Source: Holophagae bacterium (GTDB lineage: Bacteria; Acidobacteriota; Holophagae; Acanthopleuribacterales; Acanthopleuribacteraceae). From it: DNA of 64,000 nucleotides. The notes under the pieces are model-generated. The model made no database searches. It was given only the letters and a program-made list of their open reading frames with translations, and was not told the DNA's origin. The position numbers and the translations under genes are program-made. Each line of letters starts with the position of its first letter. Within the stretch, counting starts at the first letter, position 1. Shown here piece by piece: positions 55,601-58,800 of the stretch. Where the stretch lies: contig JAUIFE010000001.1 in the NCBI GenBank assembly GCA_030429565.1, forward strand, positions 372,001 to 436,000, in the 5' to 3' direction.

Positions 55601-55888
55601 GCCTCGGCCGCGCCCAGCCACACCGCCGACGCCGAACAGCACATGGTCGAGCTGGTACGGGAAACCTTTTCCCAGGTCATGCGCGTCGCCGAGATCGACC
55701 GCCAAACCGATTTTTCCATTTACGGCATGGATTCCGTAGGCGCCATGCAACTCGCCACCCGCCTGCAGAAACGCCTCAAACGCGACATTCAACCGCAATG
55801 GTTGATCGACTATCCCACGGTGGAAGCGCTTGCCGGCTTCCTGGTTGAACAGAGCGGCAATCATGCCGGACGGAGTGTGACGTCATGA
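31697..55888 (+). CDS. Trans-AT PKS megasynthase with seven KS domains
   Basis: About 8,063-residue polyketide synthase. Approximate order: KS7 24-449, DH 605-862, ACP 889-965, KS8 1006-1437, ACP 1642-1722, KS9 1754-2194, KR 2605-2812, C-MT 2872-3212, ACP 3242-3319, KS10 3350-3750, KR 4065-4272, ACP 4322-4398, KS11 4432-4860, O-MT 5014-5332, ACP 5345-5422, KS12 5452-5868, carrier-like insert 5917-5992, C-MT 6135-6525, ACP 6558-6635, ACP 6653-6732, KS13 6775-7192, KR 7632-7875, ACP 7982-8057. No AT, thioesterase or A domain is present, so it is a pure extension enzyme in the middle of the line. KS7 and KS11 have lost a catalytic His. The TGA at 55886-55888 overlaps the next ATG as ATGA. The first KS starts about 23 residues in, with a short N-terminal region that may help docking. 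Confidence 0.97.
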   Translation: MNLETQRQQLAALFRDRQPENQAEPMALVGLAGRYPGAADIDTFWRNLVANRNCLRDIGNDRYDVAAFAGDPKTDVGKTDIRHFGLLDDIYRFDARFFGISNREGEVMDPHMRLLLESMWSCIENAGYQPRALNRKTGVFVSFYNHEYGDLLRDLEVDKASEIYLGTGTVGALFANRISYVLGLNGPSEVYDTACSTVLVALHRAIQAIRAGDCEQALVGGVSLLLTPARVIDLSKLGILNRSAVCNPYSYPANKENIGEGVGALMIKPLSAAQAAGDYIYALVAGTDVNHHGNRSGHLTMPAARALSELLDTTWDRLKVQAGELAYIEGHGAGSDADVVELIACQDSLKKRLQPGDKVPIGSVKANIGFGEGSGGMAQLTKCALSLHHGLVPATLHFERTDPVFDAATSHLEVLTENKPLAEQATTYISMLAYGLGGTNAHVTLSQAPSTGLAGEAPAGPHPMLFSAANDENLRAGVQRLRDHMADPSQRKRYTALLGDENRIVHALSQTLTARERAQKTRIAFTAASLDGFLAGCDAFLAGRALAVGNALTEAWCAGAEIPRPSRPFQTLPLPPMPFMGPVLRLKPKQAKGGSAPTDIEQRFEITRRGDAVTVAIPLHPDDYFIAQHRVDDTPILPGAAYLALLNRITRTVFGWAGCSLLNTAWLLPFAVPERSTVLELTIESGAFRATRRGDTALYCKGRLQREDGPGRPLAQTPIDHRTDTAGAPSIDGDAFWQRANAPQTRQHHGPEFRRTRALYLSESRAVLSLAPLDPPPATLPEVPFFDSALLGCVAFAMDEAAAPAIPFSLDRFQLLREPNPQQPMVLAVWQRQGRLNRYDLSLEDGQGTVFAVFEGLFVKSFERLSTARTTPTPHPEPEMPHPSQHPNLLTALIDEVRRSIAAFLKCAVTEVPLDESLEPLGLDSLAVNELTDQFSRRLKIDMPATTMFEYTNINDMAAFLHDEFPQALAAVLTVQPPPAEPAPAARVTGPRQPAAPQARYQPGDIAVVGIGGAFPGADNVHDFWGNILAGRDLIGEYPEPRRSAVYATYAREVGDLGGLFGGFIDKADRFDADFFQYGREEVMAMDPQQRLFLEATWAMFEDAGYHPPSLAEQAIGVYVGALGNDYRAFLEDCAYPISMVHEGTGASLAGIANRTSYFYNLNGPSQVVDTACCSSLYAIDMAVKAIRDGSCSAAIAGGVSFICTATGYHMYSAMDYLSRDWRCKTFSEEGDGWSKGEMVAAVYLKPYEAALRDGDHIYGLVRGGGTNHGGRAFFYTQPNNSKHVALIKQVYRTAGIDSRDLAYIEAHGSGTKMGDALEYNGMSRALKELAREDGLPPGEATCGVGSIKSNIGHTEAAAGIAGFIKALMILHHKEIPASLHINRVNENLNRRGPLYLTRERRPLPPAREPGQARHAGVHSFNFSGATVHVLVSEHLENRDTQRRLPLTRYPVCLSARTPAALAERCRRLADFLAARPDLDNAFDRVVTTLNRSRAGLPVRLGLIVTSRGDLINQLRALPAEPVDGGSVRYGRVGKKGQPVDTPALNDETVADLIDQWLHNPRFDWAAILDPFGLVKIPLPTYPFEHEVSYFPGGDGTKPGRKPAPQVTFAATPAAVAVPPAAQPLPVPTASVAADGDIETGHKSEVNRDIEVVLRGIFADLLSVAETEIDLDTGVSEFGFDSLKIVALSEAVNARFGLNTHPPDMFDFATPAEIAAFIREEAEPTFLAAPPAAPPVTTVANEAEADATAPRRGAVPVAIIGRAGRLPGAEDLAAFWRNLSEGRNGVGEIPADRWDWRAIDGDPQQETNKTNIHWGGFIDGVADFDPLFFGISPREAERMDPQQRLLMTYVWLAMEDAGYSSATLSGSRTGIFAGTADSGYYNLIMDQESNIEGYGATGAIPSIGPNRTSHFLNIHGPSEPIETSCSSSLVAIHRAVTAIAMGDCDAAIAGGVNTILTPENHIGFSRAGMLSPEGRCKTFSDQADGYARGEGVGMLFLKPLAAAERDGDTIYAVIRGSAENHGGRANSLTAPNPNAQANLLVDAYTRAGIDPRTVTFVETHGTGTKLGDPIEIKGLKKAFAQLYAASGDPNVGAPHCGLGAVKTHIGHLELAAGIAGVLKVLLQMEHGTLVGDLHRQAVNPFIDLNNSPFYLLDQNQPWTRLKDAAGREIPRRAGVSSFGFGGVNAHLVLEEYRRPPEPAPKPEPRLILLSAKKENSLRGQARRLAEFLKLAGDKVHLADVAYTLQTGRDAMPERLGLMATSAADAAAQLTAWLAGEAALWRGRAAKDPALDDLRDAVPTWLAQKDRARLVRYWVRGLDFDGAPLHRDRRPRRVSLPPRVFDSKRYWAGPSEDTAVATATNTATSTATITADPQNSDLVWLPVWREAPLPQQTQPAGHETILLVVNGPHPLHEPLAKTLTDHNQATVIQCHAGPETVAVQQGIGYFGETDAEGFATCLSTVGRLNRIFFLASLSPNESAESGLPQQNDRPLLRLLQTLRARNNGETHLHVVTVDTQPLHDGAGLATAAALTGLCHAAAQGDHQLHLRHLDVSRFELADADRHAALIAAITAEPACDRGGVTRLQDGTRFRRRFVRFDLPAKSGLRHGGVYLIAGGAGTVGSAVTRLLHREQNARVIWLGRRPADAPDLQRHMATFSGALSYYQADVTDCAALARAVTEIRAAFPTIHGAVFSSIVFDRNNPVATTNEADFHRILAVKTHGTLNFYRALCDLPLDFLCFFSSAQSFAFSGAANLSAYAAGITFADTFAAALQNQAPFPVGCINWGFWQGEADDDFGGNAGALTHAEGATCFARFTHLLQQGAAWRILCLRTTDAVRHLMGARDERARIGAALPAVTPPTPPTMPPRQPNDDAAVDTWLATRLWRSLQRLNLLQADQPAADAEDLRQQAGITEEHRRWWHESLRILAEQGIIDQHNGRYQARDISNLADDRPAMLQPQLALVNDCLDALPDVLTGRLPATDVLFPKGSMAKVNAVYAQHERAKTINDLLAASLADYLRQRLVLEPNARFRLLEVGAGTGGTTAALLPQLKPFAAHIDAYRYTDLSQAFLMHAETAFRQDYPFVQGAILNIEEDPEPQGCQTGTYDVVIAANVLHATETMRTTLHHVQSLLRPNGLLFLNEISGHSLFAHLTFGLLSGWWRYRDAALRLPGSPGLAPATWRRVLHESGFNAVSFPAEPLHDQGLQIVIAQSNGIIQPAVKNAAAPQAKSRKKPPRRAQTTANPGDIRVAAATLIRDCLAETMKLDQADIEPDTAFSDYGVDSILGVGFINRIAESLDIRLNTAILFECVNIEALATHLAETFPDRFSAPLVETEAGPLTVAQPARPTAAAGEDEEIAVIGMSGQFPGARDLTTFWHNLINGVDPIAVLSEGGEAGAPTVHGGLLEDRACFDPVFFHIAPREAESMNPHQRLVMQEGWKCLENAGYNPKRLAGQPVGLFIGAEPSAYFHETFTGSSDALVASRLAYFLNLRGPSLVVNTGCSSAGSAIHLACESLRSGASDMALAGGVFAVLDQRLLSTLADLDMLSPSGRCHTFDAAADGTVFSEGVALVALKRLRDARADGDPIHGIISASAMNQDGASNGLTAPSGPAQEQLITDLYRRRGIDPEAVSYVEAHGTGTRLGDPVEANALVRAFKTFTDRQDFCAVGSAKAHIGHTSAAAGAIGLIKILLSMKHRTLPGMPHFQTQNPLIEFAGSAFRVQRETAPWQGERLTAAMNCFGHSGTNVHLVVREAEPVTREPQQHVPRLVMLSATDPQRLRETAAALRDALHEGQRLDDVAYTLHLGRAVLKQRLALLVADIATLRERLAVFCRGEQGPDTWHGRADGARPTPSGDLKALAAAWVAGADLTNHNLFADGPAPRRIHLPGYAFAREHYWRPEPEHTPASAAQTVVQGFQPLWRAQNADPQADAPRFTRQQVLFCETDGDRQTTIPNATRLSVSGKDPAGDYDALLHQVLTQLQALPTADGPVLLQVLLISDAAEHPFFGLSGLLQTAQLEQPNLYAQTILLNREAVARYAENAGRPWDTRIRYVAGRREVQQWAAHPLQTPTTTPWRQDGVYLISGGRGGIGTQLAREISAQAPQAHIYLLGRSTPPAPERDTWHHETGDVADAETVAALFARILRRHGQLDAVFHTAGVLRDALIPNLDPATIATVTAAKVAGTLNLDRACETRNTELVLFSSTAAVVGNPGQAVYAAANGFMDNYAAQRHAHGRRIRALNLPYLRAGGMRLAPLAEQALREATGLVALDTVQALAATAAVLHGDGARRLILHGDPSRFERDYLQDPRREGTQPAATPAPASVSADRQAATLKQLIALFAEVTRLAEDRIHPQEPLETYGIDSLVITWLNEALTKALGPIAKTLFYEHSTLDALATHLTQTYPAACAAWTGVADATPAAPTAPNTEPSRITTQTGRDTAIAIIGMSGRYPACDDLETFRQTMLSGQPVIGEIPADRWDGAAHFHADPKRAGALKKSYSRWGAFLSDAYAFDPLFFNLAPREAASIDPQERLFLQAAWHAFEDAGYAPSRLSDAQRKGTAVFAGITKQGFQLFYDSDPDALPLTSFASLANRVSHALNLQGPSMPVDTMCSSGLVAVHEACEYLRSGRGSLALAGGVNLYLHPANYAALSAGQIIADSAHCPAFENGGRGFVPGEGVGAVLLKPLADAQRDGDAVYAVIRGSAVNHGGHTNGYTVPNPNQQAAAVRAALAMAQCDPRSISYIESAANGSQMGDALEMSALTQVFGNRHNSQGAYHIGSLKPVIGHGEAVSGIAQLTRTVQALQQRRLPPTPPRRDRNPDIDFDSLPFQLCHQPTAWEPVTVDGQTMPLRAGITSVGAGGVNAHLVVEAAPAQTTAATPAAAPVFVLSARRRERLQTYVDQWLTFLQQDSGDFDQLLYSLQIGREPMAFRLAVVCADRASLIERLRAWRRGETTEGCFEARREGSVPTGRETSQDPHDLARAWVAGKTVTWLIAGKPRRAGLPLYPFAANPIRLNSDPGENMVHENKAAEFYSHGTEHADGAFREEYLTFAPFPEKIAGFSMTRTWLHPADHPQHFQLLKQKQIEMRQVLFYREDFGAVRRVLDFGCGHGTDVIQLAAAHPHLETHGYTITRSQAELGKRRIKAMQLDGRAHIYHRNSAVDPFPAPFELAVGIEVSFHIRDKQALFRNLTQSLTEGGHILLMDFIANLRGPIVDAKVEISIPTQKQWLQLLADHHLVIDSLVDVSPEIANYLYDPDFETNLAGYPTVVVDTFRNHVNQSTALEKGWISYNLMRLRKDTRLPAAERDRLNRQKIAEQTPYAVALADMQRRNPGAYPAKVKQRVAPVANANLDHSAMEKEVTHIFSRILGVAPADIRDIGTFHQMGLNSVNAVELLEALNTRFDLELPTSLVFDCPSLKALTRHLATLVPAPTAPARETPVTPVVTAAPASHTQARQNQGDAIAVVGMACRSAGADNCDAFWELIREGRDCTSDVTHPRWLQCFQENNAGDFPFRYGALNAPDRFDSLFFRISPKEAEAMDCTQRILLEESYHALENAAENPAALAGKRVGVYIGTCGESAPVHEDYSHFAMLGTDESILAARLSFFLDLKGPAVAVNTACSSSLTAIDLAVKALRLGDIDTALAGGISIWGDPNIFLSMRNAGMLSPSGRCRPFDNEADGIVVGDGVGVIVLKRLADAERDGNPIHAVIRACNTNQDGLTSGITVPGYRAQSRLQSDVYQQAGIDVADIGLIEAHGTGTRLGDPVEIHGLTDSFAVTDQKRFCAIGSVKGNIGHTAAAAGVLSVIKVLQALKHQQLPPTINFTRENQHIDFEKSPVYVNTELRDWPTNRRGTRLAAVSSFGYSGTNAHMVLAAYPQPTPTPDRREARIFVLSARDQNRLKQAAANLVSYLKKQLAETTTAPTTAAVNPAIISHMQRQLADICFLPDDFDADQRFGEAGIEPIHRMLLLERLQDHYGVSLSARDFLAAESLVAAAQLLVHEGVGAAAPAATNALSLTDLAYTLQVGREAMDQRLAVVAENVEELTAALTAFGRDENTPNLFTGRVGKDGVDLNLHSAPELTAQWLAQGRRHTLAELWVQGAQFDWHALIGDQQPRRLALPGYPFAPEPCRVAWLAAAPAPLKTQPQAAMVPTNGVVLSRLTRNMAPYAQKLEAVLQTRDPAIIDRFNQWLLKLLFVQLRAQGAFRTKTAHDATHIRQAAGILDKFDRWWREALAALAEAGYLETVTGGIRPTAKAANVEADAVVWRQWADLAATFNRVPELQTAVVLTGDCMRRLPDILTGSVLVTDVLFPKASMDKMEGLYKNNEVPDTLNRIAAEAAKTYIEEKRRQDPNARIRIIEIGAGTGGTTAIVLPHLKPVAEHIETYCYTDLSKAFLKHGQKHYGPAAPYLDYRICNIEKPLPAQGFPAGDYDIAIAANVLHATQDIRRTLRHAAGALKRGGILILNEGIEKTIFNSLVFGLFDGWSYYEDAALRLPGSPLLPSESWQQVLGEEVGPVLFPVPAAEVTGQQIIVAERATVTRPSGDQRKPQRRVSQARTPVAATPSPVGDSDTRVREVLNKHLSEALDLAVDRIDEEASFADYGVDSITGGNLVADINDDLGINLSTTSLFDHNSVARLTAHIIANHALPATTPAPQPEPVTRDTDRHDRVLTVLLNRLGEALGMAPAGINHDDSFADYGVDSITGGNLVADINEDLGIALSTTCLFDYNSVQLLCDHIVAQFGAQLSDRAEAPPAVTAPAEADAPLTSPQAAGEQRREQRREQRREPIAVIGMSGRFAQSPNLDTFWEHLIAGDDLVTEITRWDLSTAPDQEGHLVCLHGGFLEDVASFDPLFFKISGTEALYTDPQQRLFLEEAWKALEDAGYAGSGLAGSACGVYMACGESDYLDLFEGEIPAQGFWGNANSITPARIAYHLDLQGPAITVDTACSSSLVATHLACQGLWLGETSMALAGGVFVQSTPAFQLMATRAGMLSSRGRCHTFDSRADGFVPGEGCGVVVLKRLSDAVADGDHIYGVIAGSGVNQDGNSNGITAPSALSQERLETGVYERFGINPRAIQMVEAHGTGTILGDPIEFEALTNSFRRYTDDRGFCALGSVKTNIGHVATGAGIAGILKILLALKHRQIPPSLHFQQGNPNIQFEDSPFFVNTEARAWTAEAGSRRQAAVSGFGFSGTNAHLVFAETPPQTRVHADNPAYLVVLSARTEAQLRDVVANQLAWCRTNQGFDLGDLSFTLFVGRKHQAFRWVCLATSGDALLEVLATWLDEGRAPGVQTSALPATGLREKAARRDYGRHCIEQCLIHGDTATYREHLEAVGDLYLQGYRLDYARLYPAGHGRISLPVYPFAKERYMPEPAVPATAKPVQAVAEAVAPPAQTASPTSCQNPRTTTTRAAGVGDASTPAEWLYFSEEWVPRPIPDNHDWAAALKRYQDRSILLVYADDDERTAFTSLLNSVERTVAVPTLSLQTLHVAQLEHHRFSEVPAVVLFPTAFPESKQVTDPEMTQVAHLYQLARRLMQQGWEESVELYFLYQGNSLSPRLDLEALSGMMRSAMLENPRHHWTLIRYYDTEPTLTAAQVLLREWLLTEPLLTGARQNLEIRYKGEHRAVRRLRETTPPAPAKTSVFKHNGTYLVAGATGYIGGRFCRELARRYGANLILLARRSAQEAATQIRELEALGASVHFVSVDVTDPKALRAAWSEIQAKGPIHGVANLARTHEDRMIAMKDWASFARVIQTKVQGTLLLDELTRDQPLDFFLLFSSLGAFGVGGASDYAYATAFQNAFARYRKKLVGQGRRAGVSLTQAWGPWLQDTLFPETRAQLQDAGYSLIDVDAGFAAIEAGLAACNTAAADPVIGLLGVADRERVAREFGICLSAFPLVDSAQTPASTPAETPVAAADEASAAPAQPHPLLARIAQWEKRLAAGEDVSSDIVAALAPEDLEHLPTNLVNRIEALLFADASEIGASAAPSHTADAEQHMVELVRETFSQVMRVAEIDRQTDFSIYGMDSVGAMQLATRLQKRLKRDIQPQWLIDYPTVEALAGFLVEQSGNHAGRSVTS
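31766..34595 (+). other. Module 9: KS7(0)-DH-ACP, second half of the split dehydrating bimodule
   Basis: KS7 has Cys at nt 32279 (DTACST) and His at 32687 (EGHGAGS), but NIGH has become NIGF (Phe at 32804-32806), so elongation is not expected. The DH-like domain lacks the usual HPLL start. It keeps His at 33581 (HRVDDTPILPG) and Asp at 34055, but the Gln of DxxxQ is Leu (34067). Activity is likely from context but not certain. The ACP has LGLDS (serine at 34469). Confidence 0.83.
34712..36870 (+). other. Module 10: KS8-ACP (no processing domain)
   Basis: KS8 has the triad: VDTACCSS with catalytic Cys at nt 35213 and an unusual second Cys after it, EAHGSGT and KSNIGHTE. A flanking region and one ACP (FGFDS, serine at 36740) follow. 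As written it elongates and leaves a beta-ketone, unless an enzyme acts in trans. The carrier lacks the Trp often seen in beta-branching ACPs, so beta-branching is not indicated. Confidence 0.85.
36956..41660 (+). other. Module 11: KS9-KR-MT-ACP (beta-hydroxy, alpha-methyl)
   Basis: KS9 is intact (ETSCSSS with Cys at nt 37469, ETHGTGT, KTHIGH). The KR (about 39509-40130) has GGAGTVG, Ser and SAYAAG (Ile where the YxxxN Asn would be). The C-methyltransferase has LEVGAGTGGTT near 40780 and AANVLHAT. One ACP follows (YGVDS, serine at 41528). Expected output: beta-OH with alpha-CH3. Confidence 0.88.
41744..44895 (+). other. Module 12: KS10-KR-ACP (beta-hydroxy)
   Basis: KS10 has NTGCSSA (Cys at nt 42182), EAHGTGT and KAHIGH. 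The KR (about 43890-44510) has SGGRGGIG, Ser and YAAAN. The ACP has YGIDS (serine at 44762). The resulting alcohol is presented to the following KS(0)-OMT module. Confidence 0.88.
44990..47950 (+). other. Module 13: KS11(0)-OMT-ACP (O-methylation of the beta-hydroxyl)
   Basis: KS11 keeps Cys (DTMCSS, nt 45500), but EAHGTGT is ESAANGS, with Ala at the catalytic His (45905-45907). It is non-elongating. Next comes a SAM methyltransferase of a different class from the C-MTs (LDFGCGHGTD near nt 46978-47007, about 46735-47690). This class, following a KS(0), is the usual O-methyltransferase of trans-AT lines. The ACP has MGLNS, with Asn instead of Asp before the serine (47828). Expected output: a beta-methoxy group on the alcohol from module 12. 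Confidence 0.85.
48050..51890 (+). other. Module 14: KS12-MT-ACP-ACP (unreduced, alpha-methylating)
   Basis: KS12 is intact (NTACSSS with Cys at nt 48524, EAHGTGT, KGNIGH). A carrier-like insert and flanking region follow, then a C-methyltransferase (IEIGAGTGGTT near 50737) and two almost identical ACPs (YGVDSITGGNLVADIN in both; serines at 51476 and 51764). No KR or DH is present. Expected output: beta-ketone with one or two alpha-methyl groups. Confidence 0.88.
49445..49675 (+). other. Carrier-protein-like insert without the attachment serine, copy 2
   Basis: About 75 residues inside the flanking subdomain of KS12, before LAYTLQVGREAM. It has the shape of an ACP (FGEAGIEPIHRMLLLERL), but the serine position is Pro (nt 49547-49549). 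Its placement and the GIEPIH core match copy 3 near nt 59610. Confidence 0.6.
51979..52014 (+). repeat. In-frame 12-bp tandem repeat, three perfect copies
   Basis: Unit CGAACAGCGCCG, three perfect copies and the start of a fourth, in the linker between the second ACP and KS13. It encodes a repeated Glu-Gln-Arg-Arg. Changes in copy number would keep the frame and only alter linker length. Confidence 0.9.
52019..55865 (+). other. Module 15: KS13-KR-ACP
   Basis: KS13 is intact (DTACSSS with Cys at nt 52499, EAHGTGT, KTNIGH). The KR (about 54590-55320) has GATGYIGG, Ser and Tyr (55028), with Thr four residues on instead of Asn. It is the same subtype as the KR at the end of the previous PKS protein. 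The final ACP has YGMDS (serine at 55733). Expected output: beta-hydroxyl. Like module 8, this KS-KR-ACP ends its protein and meets a KS(0) at the start of the next. Confidence 0.86.
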
Positions 55889-58800
55889 GTCAGGAACAAC
55901 GCGACCGCATCGCCGCGCGCCTGCGCGAGCTCAGACCCAGCGGTGCCCCATCCCCAACGGAACCAAACGACCATCGGCCGGGCCGCGCCCTTTCCGAGAA
56001 GTTACGTGCGTTAAAAGCCGCGGTGGCGAAGACACCAACGCCTGAAGCGAAAACGCAGGCCGAACCCATCGCCATTGTCGGCCTGTCCGGCATGTTGCCA
56101 GGCTGCGATTCGGTCCAAGCATTCTGGCAGGCCCTCGATCAAGGCCGCTCGCTGATTGGCGAGATTCCCGCGAACCGTTTCAATTGGCGCGCTTATTACG
56201 ACCCTCGCGGCCAAAAACCCGACAGCATGGTCACCCGCTGGGGCGGGTTCCTGCCCGATCCGCGCGGTTACGATCCCGCTTTTTTCAATACCCTGCCGCG
56301 CCAGGCCGATTACCTGGACCCGCGCACACGCCTGCTGTTGATGTCGGTTTACCACACCTTGGAAGACGCCGGTCATGCGCCGGATTCGCTTAAGGGCCGC
56401 AACATCGCCTTGTTTTTGGGTCTGGAAACGGACGAGTACGGGGCCTGTTTGCAGGAACACGGCATTCCCGACGACGTCACCTACCTGCCGACCGAATTCA
56501 TGGCCAACACCCTGTCCCACCATTTCGATTTCCAGGGCCCGAGCGAATGGGTGAACAGCTTGTGTTCCAGTGCGGCGGTCGCTTTGCACCGCGCGGTTCA
56601 GGCCCTGCGCAACGGTGAAGCGGAGCAAGCCGTGGTCGGCGCCGCCAACCTAATCCTGCGCCCCGAACCCTTTATTGCGCTGTCCCGATCCGGCCAAATG
56701 AGCCCGGAACCCACCGTTCGTTCCTTCGGCGCCGACGCCCGGGGTTTCCTGCGGGCGGAAGGGGTGGGCAGCGTTTTGTTGAAGCCGCTGTCCCGTGCCG
56801 AACGCGACGGCGACGCCGTGTACGCCGTCATCCGCGCCAGTGCGGTCAACTACAACGGTCGCGGCGGTGTTTCGATCGCCTCACCCAACATCGCCACCCA
56901 CGCGGCACTGATCGCCGACTGTTACCGCCGCGCGGGCGTCGATCCCCGCGACGTGACCTACATCGAAGCCCAAGGCATGGGCAACCCCGTCGCCGATATC
57001 GCCGAATGGGAAGCCTGCAACCAGGCCTTGCGCGTTTTGGCCTCGGAACAAGGCATCGTCTTAACGCCCGGCTCTTGTCGTATCAGTACCCTTAAACCCT
57101 TTTGCGGCCACATGCATGCCGCCTCGGCGCTAGGCGCCCTGTTCAAAATTATTCACGCCCTGCACCGCGAAACCATTGCCGGCATCCTCAACTTCCAAGG
57201 TCTGAGCCCGGACTTGGTCGACGCCGACCAACCCTGTCGCGTCGCCGTGGGCGAGGAACCCTGGCGGGCCGGTTCACGCCCTCGTCTGGCCGGCTTGCAC
57301 AGCTATGGCGCGGGCGGCAGCAACGCCCACCTGCTGATCGAGGCCTACCAGGCCGAAGCAAACAGTAGCGCAGACGCGGGCACCTATGTGCTGCCGATTT
57401 CCGCCGACAGCGCCGCCGGTTGTCGCACCAAGGTCACGCAGATCTTGGCCGCCTCGGAAGGCCGCTCACTCGCGTCGGTAGCGCGCACGCTGCAAAGCGG
57501 TCGCGACAGCATGAGCTGTCGGGTCGCCTTTACGGCGCGCACCTTTGCCGAATGGCGCGCGCAAGCAACGGCCTGGCTGAACAAGCAGCCGGCCGGGGAC
57601 GTTTTTGTGCCGCAGGAGAACCCAGCGCCAAAGCAACAAACCCAAACGCCGGCGGCGTTGGCGCAAGCCTGGGCCAACGGCGAAACGGTCTCGTGGCCGG
57701 CGTCTCAGGCAAGGCGCCTGCACCTGCCAGGTCACCCCTTCCAACGCATCGCCTGTTGGTACGACGACGCAACGCCCGAGGCTCCGGTCGCGGCATCCGA
57801 GGCGGCACCCGCGCACGAATGGGCGACCCAAATCGTGCGCGACCTGCTGGCGGCCCAACACAAATCAACGGCGGCCGAGATCAACCTGGATACCCCGTTC
57901 CAGACGTTGGGGTTTGACTCCTTGCTCGTCGTGCAACTGGCCGAGACCCTGCACCGCCGTCACAACGTCCCCATCGACCCCGCCCAATTCTTTGAGTTCA
58001 CCACGCCGCGTCACTTGGCGGCCCACCTAGCCCGACACCGCGACGGCGGCCATGGCGAACCGACCCGGCAAGCGGCGTCCCTGAGCCACGACCGCAACGC
58101 GGAACCGATCGCAATCATCGGCGTCGCCGGCGTTTATCCCCAAGCGCCCGATTTAGAGACTTTTTGGCAAAACCTACGCAGCGGTCGCGATTGTATCGAC
58201 GAGGTTCCGGCGGAACGCTGGTCGGCCGACTTTTTCGATGCCGATCCCGATCGTGCGGTCGCCTCGGGCCGCAGCTACGGCCGCTGGGGCGGGTTCCTCA
58301 AGGATCTGTACCGCTTCGATGCGCGGTTTTTCGGCATCACGCCGCGCGAAGCCCTGTTGATGAATCCCAAGGAACGCATCCTCTTGCAAAACGCCTGGCA
58401 CGCGATGGAAGACGCGGGTTACACGCCGGAAAGCCTGGCGGCGGAAACGGTCGGCGTTTTTGTGGGCGTCACCAAAGCCGGCAGCGATCCTTATCCGGGA
58501 ACCTTTGCTTCCATGGCCAACCGCATCTCCTACAGCTTCGACTTTAACGGACCCAGTTTCCCGGTGGACACCATGTGTTCCTCCTCGCTGGTTGCCGTCC
58601 ACGAAGCCTGCCGTCACCTGCGCGACGGCGAGTGTAGCCTGGCCTTGGCGGGCGGGGTCAACGCCTATGTCGACCCATCCCACTATGCGGTGCTGGCCGC
58701 GGGCCGCTTCCTGTCACCCGATGGCCGTTGCCGTTCCTTCGGCGACGGCGCCAACGGCATGGTGCCAGGTGAAGGCGTCGGCACCCTGCTGCTCAAACCC

